64,000 nucleotides of DNA, taken from contig NZ_JARTVY010000001.1 in the NCBI RefSeq assembly GCF_031450805.1, forward strand, positions 1,364,001 through 1,428,000, written 5' to 3'. Within the stretch, counting starts at the first letter, position 1. Each line of letters opens with the position of its first letter. Shown here piece by piece: positions 1 through 8,176 of this stretch. The translations under genes and the position numbers were made by a program. The notes under the pieces were generated by a model. That model was given only the letters and a program-made list of their open reading frames with translations, was not told where the DNA came from and searched no databases. The stretch comes from Caballeronia sp031450805 (GTDB lineage Bacteria > Pseudomonadota > Gammaproteobacteria > Burkholderiales > Burkholderiaceae).

Positions 1-63
1 TCTGAGCTGGCGGCCTGAGGCCTCACAATGAATCGAGCCATCGCGGCTCGCGCTGTACGCAAG

Positions 64-95
64 AAACCGATGTTCAATCGAACATCGGTTTTTTT
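64..95 (+). terminator. Rho-independent terminator before gntP
   Basis: A perfect 12-bp inverted repeat (64-75 and 80-91) around a 4-base loop runs into a T tract ending at 95. It probably ends a transcript entering from the left edge. Bases 1-63 show no recognisable gene end. Bases 96-297 hold no gene and would contain the gntP promoter, for which no strong -35/-10 pair was seen. Confidence 0.8.
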
Positions 96-297
96 CATTG
101 GTGTCCCGCTTGCACGCACGCCCCGCACTGCGCGAATGGCCGCGGGAAACCGTGTTTCTCCGCGATTGTTCTCGCTTGCAAGTAGAATTCCGTTGCCCGG
201 TGTCATGCGTGCGCTGACGCCACGTTTGCGGCGTCGCAGTGTCAACGGTCAATGCACACATAGCCCACAGAATTCTCAACAAAATCAAGGAGGCGTC

Positions 298-1662
298 ATG
301 CCAGCCGTCCACGGGAGCATGTTGCTGCTCTACGCGGTGATCGCGATCGCGGTTCTGATCCTGATGATTACCCGCTTCAAGGTTTATCCGTTTCTCGTTC
401 TTCTGATCGTTTCCCTGTTGCTCGGCCTCGCCGTCGGCATGCCGATGGACAAGATCGTCAAGGCGTTCGAAACAGGTAATGGCAATACGCTCGGACACAT
501 TGCCGTCGTTGTCGGTCTGGGAACGATGCTCGGCAAGATGATGGCCGAATCCGGCGGCGCCGAGCGGATCGCCAATACGCTCATCAATCTGTTCGGTGAG
601 AAGAACATCCATTGGGCGATGATGGTCGTTGCGATCATCGTCGGCTTGCCGGTGTTCTTCGAAGTCGGCTTCGTGCTGCTGATTCCGATCGCGTTCAACG
701 TCGCGCGCCGCACCGGGAAGTCGCTGCTGGTGATCGGATTGCCGATGGTCGCCGGTCTTTCCGTCGTGCACGGCCTGATTCCGCCGCACCCCGCCGCGCT
801 GCTCGCAGTCCAGGCGTATCACGCGGATATCGGCAAGACGATCGCCTACGGCCTGATCATCGGTGTGCCGACGGCCATCGTCGCAGGGCCGCTCTTCGCT
901 TTGTTGATCCACCGATACATCAAGCTGCCGGACGCGAACGCGCTGGCCGACCAGTTCGTGCAGAAGCACGGCGACAGCGCGGCGAAGCGCGAACTGCCGA
1001 GTTTCGGCACCACGCTGTTCACGATTCTGTTGCCGGTTATCCTGATGCTGATCGGGAGCTGGGCCGACCTCGTCTTCACGCCGAAAACGCTGCCGAACGA
1101 TCTGCTGCGCTTCATCGGGCAGTCGGATATCGCGCTGTTGATCGCGGTCCTGGTCAGCTTCTGGACCTTCGGCGCGAAGCAAGGCTTCAATCGCGAGCAG
1201 ATTCAGAAGTTCTGCGGCGACTGTCTGGCGCCGATCGCCGGCATTACGCTGATCGTCGGCGCCGGCGGCGGCTTCGGGCAAGTGCTTCGTGACAGCGGAA
1301 TCTCACAGCAGATCGTCGCGACGGCAACGCAGGCGAGCCTGTCGCCGCTGTTGCTCGGCTGGTTCGTCGCCGCGCTGATCCGCCTCGCAACCGGCTCGGC
1401 CACGGTCGCGATGACGACCGCGTGCGGCATCGTCGCGCCGATCGCATCGGCGGCGGGCGGCCATGTCAGCCCGGAACTGCTCGTGCTCGCGACAGGCTCG
1501 GGTTCGCTGATCTTCTCGCACGTGAACGACGGCGGCTTCTGGCTGATCAAAGAGTATTTCGGGATGACGGTGGGGCAGACGTTCAAGACGTGGTCGCTGC
1601 TCGAAACCATCATCTCGCTCATGGGACTGGGGTTGACCCTCGCAATGTCGACGGTCGTGTAA
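298..1662 (+). CDS. gntP: Gluconate:H+ symporter, GntP family
   Basis: Inner-membrane permease of about 454 residues, the usual size for the GntP/GntT family, which imports gluconate with protons. The protein is hydrophobic throughout, with many membrane segments and the family-like stretch around GLIPPHPAALLA. The frame is open from base 28, but the ATG at 298 is chosen because a strong AGGAGG ribosome site lies just upstream and the protein from there begins with the first membrane helix; the upstream part has no membrane-protein character. It is followed 10 bases later by gntK, so the two form an uptake-phosphorylation operon feeding gluconate into 6-phosphogluconate metabolism. The exact substrate within the family (gluconate or a related sugar acid) is inferred from gntK. 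Confidence 0.9.
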   Translation: MPAVHGSMLLLYAVIAIAVLILMITRFKVYPFLVLLIVSLLLGLAVGMPMDKIVKAFETGNGNTLGHIAVVVGLGTMLGKMMAESGGAERIANTLINLFGEKNIHWAMMVVAIIVGLPVFFEVGFVLLIPIAFNVARRTGKSLLVIGLPMVAGLSVVHGLIPPHPAALLAVQAYHADIGKTIAYGLIIGVPTAIVAGPLFALLIHRYIKLPDANALADQFVQKHGDSAAKRELPSFGTTLFTILLPVILMLIGSWADLVFTPKTLPNDLLRFIGQSDIALLIAVLVSFWTFGAKQGFNREQIQKFCGDCLAPIAGITLIVGAGGGFGQVLRDSGISQQIVATATQASLSPLLLGWFVAALIRLATGSATVAMTTACGIVAPIASAAGGHVSPELLVLATGSGSLIFSHVNDGGFWLIKEYFGMTVGQTFKTWSLLETIISLMGLGLTLAMSTVV

Positions 1663-1672
1663 GGAGAATTCG

Positions 1673-2167
1673 ATGATTCTGATCGCGATGGGCGTCTCGG
1701 GCGCCGGCAAGTCTCTGATCGGTGAATTGCTGGCGGAACGCCTGCACTGTCCGTTCACCGACGGCGACGCTTTTCACAGCGCCGCGAACAAGGAGAAGAT
1801 GCATCACGGCATCCCTCTGACCGATGAAGACCGCTGGCCGTGGCTCAAGACGATCCGCGCGGCGATCGAGGAAAAGCAGCGGGCAGGGGAGACGGCCGTC
1901 TTCACGTGCTCGTCGCTGAAGCGCTCGTATCGTGACGTGCTGCGCGCCGGCGACCAGGACGTGTGCTTCATCTATCTCAAAGGCACGATGGACGTGTTGC
2001 GCGAACGTCTCGGCCACCGCACCGGCCATTTCTTCGATCCGTCGCTGCTGCAAAGCCAGCTTGATACGCTCGAGGAACCGGGCGAGGACGAAGCGATCAC
2101 GGAGAGCATCGAGCTCACGCCCGAGCAGATCGTCGATAACGTGATGGAAAAGCTGAAGACGCGGTAG
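1673..2167 (+). CDS. gntK: Gluconokinase
   Basis: Cytoplasmic kinase that phosphorylates D-gluconate to 6-phosphogluconate with ATP, the entry step to the Entner-Doudoroff and pentose phosphate routes. The 164-residue length fits the small P-loop gluconokinase family. The Walker A motif GVSGAGKS sits at residues 7-14. A GGAGAATTCG ribosome site precedes the ATG, which follows the gntP stop by 10 bases, so co-transcription is very likely. A strong terminator lies directly after the stop codon. Confidence 0.93.
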   Translation: MILIAMGVSGAGKSLIGELLAERLHCPFTDGDAFHSAANKEKMHHGIPLTDEDRWPWLKTIRAAIEEKQRAGETAVFTCSSLKRSYRDVLRAGDQDVCFIYLKGTMDVLRERLGHRTGHFFDPSLLQSQLDTLEEPGEDEAITESIELTPEQIVDNVMEKLKTR

Positions 2168-2170
2168 AAA

Positions 2171-2203
2171 GCAAAAAGCCCCGAGAAATTCGGGGCTTTT
2201 TGC
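2171..2203. terminator. Bidirectional terminator between gntK and purB
   Basis: A perfect 14-bp inverted repeat (2171-2184 and 2190-2203) with a 5-base loop has A-rich and T-rich ends, so it can end transcription from both strands. It separates the convergent genes gntK (+) and purB (-). Confidence 0.88.
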
Positions 2204-2226
2204 TTCACGCGACGTTCGAAGCGATT

Positions 2227-3615
2227 TCAGGCGATGCGCTTCGCCAGTTCGACCGCTTTGCCGATATACGTTGCCGGCGTCATATCGAGCAGCAACTGCT
2301 TTGCATCGGCCGGAATCGCGAGGCCGTTGATGAACGCCTGCAACGCATCGCGCGTGATGCCCTTGCCGCGTGTCAGTTCCTTCAATTGCTCATACGGATT
2401 CTCGATGCCATAGCGGCGCATCACCGTCTGAACCGGCTCCGCGAGCACTTCCCAGCAATTGTCGAGATCTTCGTTCAGGCGCGCTGCATTCACTTCGAGC
2501 TTGTCCAGACCGCGGATCAGCGCGTCGTAAGCCAGCAGCGAATAGCCGAACGCCACGCCGATGTTGCGCAGCACGGTCGAGTCCGTCAGATCGCGTTGCC
2601 AGCGCGAAATCGGCAGCTTGTCGGCGAGATGGCGCAGCGTCGCATTGGCGAGGCCCAGGTTCCCCTCCGAGTTTTCGAAGTCGATCGGGTTGACCTTGTG
2701 CGGCATCGTCGACGAGCCGATTTCGCCTGCCTTCGTGCGTTGCTTGAAGTAGCCGAGCGAAATATAGCCCCACACGTCGCGGTCGAGGTCGAGCAGGATG
2801 GTGTTCGCGCGCGCGACGGCATCGAACAGTTCGGCCATGTAATCGTGCGGCTCGATCTGGATCGTGTACGGATTGAACGTAAGCTTCAGCCGGTTCTCGA
2901 CGACATCCTTCGAGAACGCTTCCCAGTCGAACTCCGGATATGCCGACAGATGCGCGTTGTAGTTGCCGACTGCGCCGTTCATCTTGCCGAGCAGCGGCAC
3001 GTGCGCGACGCGCTCGATCGCCCGCGACAGACGCGCCGCGACGTTGGCGATTTCCTTGCCGAGCGTCGTCGGGCTGGCAGGCTGACCGTGCGTGCGGGAA
3101 AGCATCGGCTGTTCGGCGTGCGTGTGCGCGAGCTTCACGAGACGCTCGTGCACGGAACGCAGCGCCGGCAGCATTACGCGCTCACGCGCGCCCGCGAGCA
3201 TCAGTCCGTGCGACGTGTTGTTGATGTCTTCCGACGTGCACGCGAAGTGGATGAACTCGCTCGCGCGCTCCAGTTCCGGCTGGCCCTTGACCGATTCCTT
3301 GAGCCAGTATTCGACCGCCTTCACGTCGTGGTTCGTGACGCGCTCGATATCCTTGATGCGCGCCGCGTCGTGTGCGGTGAAGCGCTCGGCCAGTGCCAGC
3401 AGGAACTGCTCCGAGGCATCAGAGAAGCGCGGCACTTCCGCGAAGCCGGCGCGCGACAACGCGATCAGCCAGTGAATCTCGACCGTCACGCGATGGCGCA
3501 TGAAAGCGGCTTCGGAAAGCCAGTCACGCAGAGCTTCGGTCTTGGCGGCGTAACGGCCGTCGAGCGGCGAAAGCGCGGTGAGCGCAAAGAGGGTATCGGG
3601 ACGGGTATCGGACAT
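2227..3615 (-). CDS. purB: Adenylosuccinate lyase
   Basis: Cytoplasmic enzyme of purine synthesis that releases fumarate from SAICAR and from adenylosuccinate. The 462 residues match bacterial PurB of the long subfamily (about 456). The fumarase/aspartase superfamily signature SSTMPHKVNP lies near residues 301-310, in the flexible loop that carries the catalytic serine. The start is the ATG at 3615; no clear Shine-Dalgarno precedes it. The gene is convergent with gntK. A TAAAAT -10-like box lies about 55 bases upstream. The product feeds ZMP metabolism, which links it to the ZTP riboswitch ahead of glyA. Confidence 0.96.
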   Translation of the reverse strand: MSDTRPDTLFALTALSPLDGRYAAKTEALRDWLSEAAFMRHRVTVEIHWLIALSRAGFAEVPRFSDASEQFLLALAERFTAHDAARIKDIERVTNHDVKAVEYWLKESVKGQPELERASEFIHFACTSEDINNTSHGLMLAGARERVMLPALRSVHERLVKLAHTHAEQPMLSRTHGQPASPTTLGKEIANVAARLSRAIERVAHVPLLGKMNGAVGNYNAHLSAYPEFDWEAFSKDVVENRLKLTFNPYTIQIEPHDYMAELFDAVARANTILLDLDRDVWGYISLGYFKQRTKAGEIGSSTMPHKVNPIDFENSEGNLGLANATLRHLADKLPISRWQRDLTDSTVLRNIGVAFGYSLLAYDALIRGLDKLEVNAARLNEDLDNCWEVLAEPVQTVMRRYGIENPYEQLKELTRGKGITRDALQAFINGLAIPADAKQLLLDMTPATYIGKAVELAKRIA

Positions 3616-3669
3616 GATGGCGTGTCGGCTGCCGCTTGCGGCTGGAAGGAAAAGACGGGAGAACCGCGC

Positions 3670-3675
3670 ATTTTA
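3670..3675 (-). promoter_or_regulatory. Candidate -10 box upstream of purB
   Basis: TAAAAT read on the minus strand, in the context GGTAAAATGC, about 55 bases before the purB ATG. The same ten-base context occurs upstream of the tol operon. No convincing -35 hexamer was found. Confidence 0.35.
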
Positions 3676-3710
3676 CCATCGGATGCGTCCCAATCCGGGC
3701 CGCGTCCGCG

Positions 3711-4412
3711 TCAGCGCTGGCACAGTTCCTGGTCGAGCGCCTGAAGTTGCGCCGGCGTGCCGACGTTTTCCCAGCGGCCCGTGTAAAGCTCGCCGGTTGC
3801 CCGTCCGCCACCGATGGTCTCGCGGTAGTAAGGCGTCAACGCGCGCCGAGTGCCGGGCGCGAGATCGCCGAACATGCGCGTGTCGTACAGGCCGATGTTG
3901 CCGAACGTGAAGCGTGGCTCGCCGTCGAGCGCGAGCCTTCCGTCGATCAACGCGAAATCGCCTTTCGGATGAAACGGCGGATTCGGCACCATGACGAGGT
4001 GCATGCCGGGCGTCGCATCTGAAGCGAGCGAATTCGCGCGCTCGCGCAAGGTGGCGTAGTCGAAGTCGCAGAACACGTCGCCGCTGACCGCGATGAACAC
4101 GCCGGAGCCGAGCAGCGGCAGTGCCTGCGCGATGCCGCCCGCCGTCTCCAGCGCTTCGTTTTCCGGCGAATAACGAAGTTCGACGCCCCAGCGTGAGCCG
4201 TCGCCGAGCGCGGCTTCGATCTGCTCACCGAGCCAGGCGTGATTGACGACGATGCTTTCGATGCCCGCCGCCGAAAGCCGCTCGATCTGCCAGACGATGA
4301 GCGGTTTGCCGCCCGCTTCGAGCAGCGGTTTGGGGCAGGTATCGGTGAGCGGGCGCATGCGTTCGCCGCGGCCGGCGGCGAAGATCATCGCCGTCTTCAA
4401 AGCGTGTGTCAT
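3711..4412 (-). CDS. murU: N-acetylmuramate alpha-1-phosphate uridylyltransferase
   Basis: Nucleotidyltransferase of 233 residues that makes UDP-MurNAc from MurNAc-1-phosphate and UTP in the peptidoglycan recycling route that bypasses de novo MurA. The N-terminus has the sugar-nucleotidyltransferase signature AAGRGERMRPLT followed by CPKPLLE, and VSGDVFCDFD later binds metal. The frame is open upstream to 4796, but that part is a shadow of amgK; the ATG at 4412 starts 7 bases after the amgK stop. Gene order amgK-murU divergent from lptD is the arrangement known from Pseudomonas putida. The role is known for the family; substrate specificity here is inferred from amgK. Confidence 0.88.
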   Translation of the reverse strand: MTHALKTAMIFAAGRGERMRPLTDTCPKPLLEAGGKPLIVWQIERLSAAGIESIVVNHAWLGEQIEAALGDGSRWGVELRYSPENEALETAGGIAQALPLLGSGVFIAVSGDVFCDFDYATLRERANSLASDATPGMHLVMVPNPPFHPKGDFALIDGRLALDGEPRFTFGNIGLYDTRMFGDLAPGTRRALTPYYRETIGGGRATGELYTGRWENVGTPAQLQALDQELCQR

Positions 4413-4419
4413 CGTGAAT

Positions 4420-5445
4420 TCAAAAGGTGTAACCGACTTCGACCGCGCGGCCTTCCAGCGAATCGAGCAGGCGTGCGAACGGCCACAGCGGCGCGTAGCG
4501 TTCGGCGACCTTGCGCGCATAGCCGATGAAACGCGGCAGGTCCGCGAGATAGCGCGGCTTGCCATCGCGATAATGAATGCGCGCAAACAGCCCGATGATC
4601 TTGATGTGCCGCTGCAGGCCCATCCATTCGAGTTGCCGGTAGAACTCGCCGAAATCGGGATCGACGGGAAGCCCCGTTTTTTTCGCGCGCTCCCAGTAAT
4701 ACGCGATGCAATCGAGCTGGAACTCCTCGTCCCAGCTAATGAATGCGTCGCGCACGAGCGAGGCCATGTCGTAGGTGATCGGCCCGTACACCGCATCCTG
4801 GAAATCCAGCACGCCGGGATTCGGTTCGCACACCATCAGATTGCGAGGCATGAAGTCGCGCAGCATGAAGGTCTGCGGCTGCGCGAGCGCGCTTTGCACG
4901 AGCAGCGCGAATGTGTCGTCGAGCGTCTTGCGCTCGTCGGCGGTAACTTCGCGGCCCAGATGGCGGCCAATGAACCACTCGGGCATCAACTCCATCTCGC
5001 GGCGCAGGAACGCTTCGTCGAACGGCGGCAGGACGCCTTCGCGCGCGGTCTGCTGGAAGCGGATCAGCGTGTCGATGGCTGCGCGCATCAGCGGGCGCGC
5101 GTTCTTTTCGTCGAGTGCGGAAATATAAGTGGTCGTGCCGAGATCGGTGACGAGCATGAAGCCGGCGTCGAAATCGGCTTCGAGAATCTTCGGCACATGC
5201 ACGTTGGCCGCTTCGAGCAGCCCTGCGACCTGCACGAACTCGCGGCACTTTTCGGGCGGCGGCGCATCGACGGCGATCACCGTGCCGCCATGCTCCGATT
5301 CACTCGTGAGCCGGAAATACCGGCGAAAGCTCGCATCGGCGGAGGCGGGCGCGAGCGTGGCAAGGTCGAGCCGATAGCGGTCGGCGTAAGTCTCTAGCCA
5401 GGAACGGAGTTGATCGAGGCGGGCGTCGGCGGGAATGTGCGTCAT
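4420..5445 (-). CDS. amgK: MurNAc/GlcNAc anomeric kinase (APH-fold)
   Basis: Phosphotransferase of about 341 residues that phosphorylates MurNAc and GlcNAc at the anomeric carbon, the step before MurU in cell-wall recycling; in pseudomonads the pathway gives intrinsic fosfomycin tolerance. It has an aminoglycoside-kinase fold, with the catalytic loop LRDFMPRNLMV and the metal-binding VLDFQDAVYGP. The loop has leucine where this kinase class usually has histidine (HRD or HGD). The ATG at 5445 is chosen; a TTG five codons upstream (5460) is possible, and neither has a clear ribosome site. It is divergent from lptD and probably co-transcribed with murU. Confidence 0.87.
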   Translation of the reverse strand: MTHIPADARLDQLRSWLETYADRYRLDLATLAPASADASFRRYFRLTSESEHGGTVIAVDAPPPEKCREFVQVAGLLEAANVHVPKILEADFDAGFMLVTDLGTTTYISALDEKNARPLMRAAIDTLIRFQQTAREGVLPPFDEAFLRREMELMPEWFIGRHLGREVTADERKTLDDTFALLVQSALAQPQTFMLRDFMPRNLMVCEPNPGVLDFQDAVYGPITYDMASLVRDAFISWDEEFQLDCIAYYWERAKKTGLPVDPDFGEFYRQLEWMGLQRHIKIIGLFARIHYRDGKPRYLADLPRFIGYARKVAERYAPLWPFARLLDSLEGRAVEVGYTF

Positions 5446-5472
5446 AAATTCGAGAGGCAAAACATCTTGCCA

Positions 5473-5478
5473 TATAAT
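5473..5478 (+). promoter_or_regulatory. Candidate -10 box in the amgK-lptD divergent region
   Basis: An exact TATAAT on the plus strand lies about 213 bases upstream of the lptD ATG. No good -35 hexamer sits at the right spacing. On the minus strand the same site reads TATTAT, so it could also serve amgK. Confidence 0.35.
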
Positions 5479-5690
5479 ACCCCACGACTTTTTTAAGCGA
5501 TCCTTGAGCTAGCTGTTCGCGCCTGGCGCCAGGCGCCGACGACCGTGCCGCGTCAACGTCCGATCGAGTGTCGTCCCTGCATGGCCACGGACCGTCGAGT
5601 TCGATCACGGCATTGACGCGGGCGAAGCGCGGCCGCTCACGCGGCGGCATCGGGCGCGTGACGCGAAAGGAATCGAACCGCCACCCATAC

Positions 5691-8081
5691 ATGCCGCCAC
5701 GACAGTTTCCCGTATCGAAGATCCAGGGCGATGCTCAGCCACGCAGGCGGCGGCTCGTCGCCGCGCTGCTATCCGTTCCGGGCCTGATGCCCGCTCTCGC
5801 GCACGCACAACTCGTCGACCCCGCTGCCGACGCGCAGCCGCTCGACGGCCCCGGCAGCCTGCGTCTCGCGCCGCAGTTGCTCGAACGCCCGCTGAAAAGC
5901 GGCCAGCAGCCCACGACCTTTCTGCTCGGCGACAAGACCACCGGCACGTCCGACGAAGACATGGCCGCGAAGGGCGCGGCCGAAGTGCGCCGCTCGGTCA
6001 CGGTCATCAAGGGCGATGCGCTTCATTACGATCAGGATACGGACATGGCCGATGCTTTCGGCAATGTCAGGCTGATCAACAACGGCGTGTCGTTCGTGGG
6101 ACCGGAAGCGCACCTCAAGGTGGGTTCGAACGAAGGGTTCATGACGAACCCGAAGTACCACTTCAATCTGACGGGCGGCTCGGGCAGCGCGGAACGCATC
6201 GACCTGATCGATAACGAGCGGGCCCGCGTGGATCACGGCACGTATACCGCCTGCCAATGCGAAGCGGACCCGTCGTGGTACATCAAGGGTTCGTCGTTCG
6301 ATTTCGATACCGGCTCCGAAGAGGGCGTCGCGCATAACGGCGTGCTGTTCTTCCAGGGCGTGCCGGTGTTCGCGAGCCCGTGGCTCTCGTTTCCGCTGAC
6401 GGGCGATCGCCGCAGCGGTCTCTTGCCGCCGACGTTCTCGCTCAGCTCGACGACCGGCTTCGAAGCGACGATCCCGTATTACTTCAACATCGCGCCGAAC
6501 CGCGATCTGACGATCACGCCGCGCATCATGTCCCGGCGGGGCGTGCTGGGCGAGGCGAATTATCGTTATCTGTCGCCCACGTATTCGGGCACGCTTACGG
6601 TCGACTATCTGCCGAACGACCGCGAGACGCATACGAACCGCTATGCGATCTTCTGGCAGCATCGCCAGAACCTGGGCGGCGGGTTCGGCGCGTACGTGAA
6701 TTACAACAAGGTCTCCGACGATCAATATCCGGAAGACCTCGGCAACGCGTCGAATCAGTTCCTGAACGGCACGCAACTGCTGTATCAGCAGGAAGCGGGG
6801 CTCACGTACAACAACGGCCCGTGGTCCGTGCTCGCACGCGAACAACGCTGGCAGACATTGCAGCCGTCCATTCCGCCGTACGCGCGCGAACCGCAGTTGA
6901 ACGTGCAGTACAACAAGTACAACGTCGGTGGTTTCGACTACGGCGCGGAAGCGGACTTCACGCGTTTCACGATCACGCAGGAAGGCGCGACCGACGGTCA
7001 GCGCATGTACTTCAACCCGTACCTGAGCTACGGGATCAACGCGCCGGGCTACTTTTTCACGCCGAAGGTGCAATGGCACTTCGCGTCGTACGACCTGAGC
7101 CACATTGCGACCGGACCGGTTCCGGGGCAGCCGCTCACGCCGGCGAATCAGCCGAAGAACTTCACCGAATCGATCCCGACGTTGAGCCTCGACACCGGCC
7201 TCGTGTTCGACCGTTCGGTGCGGCTTTTCGGGCAGGACTACATTCAGACGCTGGAGCCGCGGCTCTACTATGTCTATACGCCGTATCGCAATCAGGACTT
7301 CGCGCCGATCTTCGATACCGCCGAAGCCGACTTCGGGCTCGCCGAAATCTATACGCCGAACACGTTCGTCGGCAACGACCGCATCGCGGATGCGAACCGT
7401 CTGACGGCGGGCCTGACGACGCGCTTCATCAATCCGGCGACGGGCGACGAGCGCGCGCGTTTCGTGATCGCGCAGCAGTACTATTTCACGAGCCAGCGCG
7501 TCACGATCTCGCAGGACCAGCCGATCAACGAGGCCAAGCACTCGGACCTCATCGCCGGCGCGGCAATCAAGCTGGGCGCGGGTTTCGCCTCGGAAACGGC
7601 GTTCCAATATAATGTCGACAATAACCAGCTCGTGCGTTCGAGCATCGGTTTCGCGTACAGCCCGGCCGCGCGCAAGGTGATCAACGTCGGCTACCGGTAC
7701 ACGCGCTCGAACCAGACCACGCTGGTGAACGAGCCGATCAACCAGCTTCTCGTGTCCGGCGAATGGCCGCTGACGAATCGCCTGTATGCCGTGGCGCGTG
7801 TCAATTATGATCTCGCAAGCCACCGTCTCGTCGACGGCCTCGTGGGCTTCCAGTACGATGCCGACTGCTGGGCGTTCGGCTTCGGCGCGCAGCGTTACGC
7901 GAACGGCGTGAACACGAGCGGTCAGCCTTCGTCCGGCACGCGCGTGCTTGCGCAGATCACGTTCAAGGGCTTGTCCAAGGTCGACAACGGTCTCGTCAGC
8001 GCGTTCCGCGCCAGCGTGCAGGGTTACCAGCCGCCGCCGCCGTCGGCTCCGCCGCTCGCTCGCTTCAGCGACTACGAGTGA
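5691..8081 (+). CDS. lptD: LPS-assembly outer-membrane protein LptD
   Basis: Outer-membrane beta-barrel that, with LptE, inserts lipopolysaccharide into the outer leaflet. The product is 796 residues from the ATG at 5691. It starts with a basic region (QPRRRR), a hydrophobic core and an AHAQ signal-peptidase site; an OstA-type jellyroll domain follows (about residues 100-230), then the barrel rich in alternating aromatic strands. Cysteines are C188 and C190 (a CQC motif) and C726 near the C-terminus, where Escherichia coli has a CC pair. The frame is open upstream to 5568, but the signal peptide fixes the start. It is followed by surA, the chaperone needed to fold it, which supports an operon with pdxA and rsmA. 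Confidence 0.95.
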   Translation: MPPRQFPVSKIQGDAQPRRRRLVAALLSVPGLMPALAHAQLVDPAADAQPLDGPGSLRLAPQLLERPLKSGQQPTTFLLGDKTTGTSDEDMAAKGAAEVRRSVTVIKGDALHYDQDTDMADAFGNVRLINNGVSFVGPEAHLKVGSNEGFMTNPKYHFNLTGGSGSAERIDLIDNERARVDHGTYTACQCEADPSWYIKGSSFDFDTGSEEGVAHNGVLFFQGVPVFASPWLSFPLTGDRRSGLLPPTFSLSSTTGFEATIPYYFNIAPNRDLTITPRIMSRRGVLGEANYRYLSPTYSGTLTVDYLPNDRETHTNRYAIFWQHRQNLGGGFGAYVNYNKVSDDQYPEDLGNASNQFLNGTQLLYQQEAGLTYNNGPWSVLAREQRWQTLQPSIPPYAREPQLNVQYNKYNVGGFDYGAEADFTRFTITQEGATDGQRMYFNPYLSYGINAPGYFFTPKVQWHFASYDLSHIATGPVPGQPLTPANQPKNFTESIPTLSLDTGLVFDRSVRLFGQDYIQTLEPRLYYVYTPYRNQDFAPIFDTAEADFGLAEIYTPNTFVGNDRIADANRLTAGLTTRFINPATGDERARFVIAQQYYFTSQRVTISQDQPINEAKHSDLIAGAAIKLGAGFASETAFQYNVDNNQLVRSSIGFAYSPAARKVINVGYRYTRSNQTTLVNEPINQLLVSGEWPLTNRLYAVARVNYDLASHRLVDGLVGFQYDADCWAFGFGAQRYANGVNTSGQPSSGTRVLAQITFKGLSKVDNGLVSAFRASVQGYQPPPPSAPPLARFSDYE

Positions 8082-8176
8082 GGCGGGAAGCAGGCGTTCT
8101 CTGACAGCATCCCCGTTCGCCGCCCGAGCACACGCGAGCGCACGAATGGGTCAAGTGTGGATTTGATGGAGTATCT

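Noticed and set aside
2200..3744. A 514-codon open frame antisense to purB
   Set aside because: Shadow of purB on the opposite strand with no recognisable motif or ribosome site.
5769..7823. A 684-codon open frame antisense to lptD
   Set aside because: It is composed largely of R, V, H and D, has no domain, and lies fully opposite a well-recognised gene.
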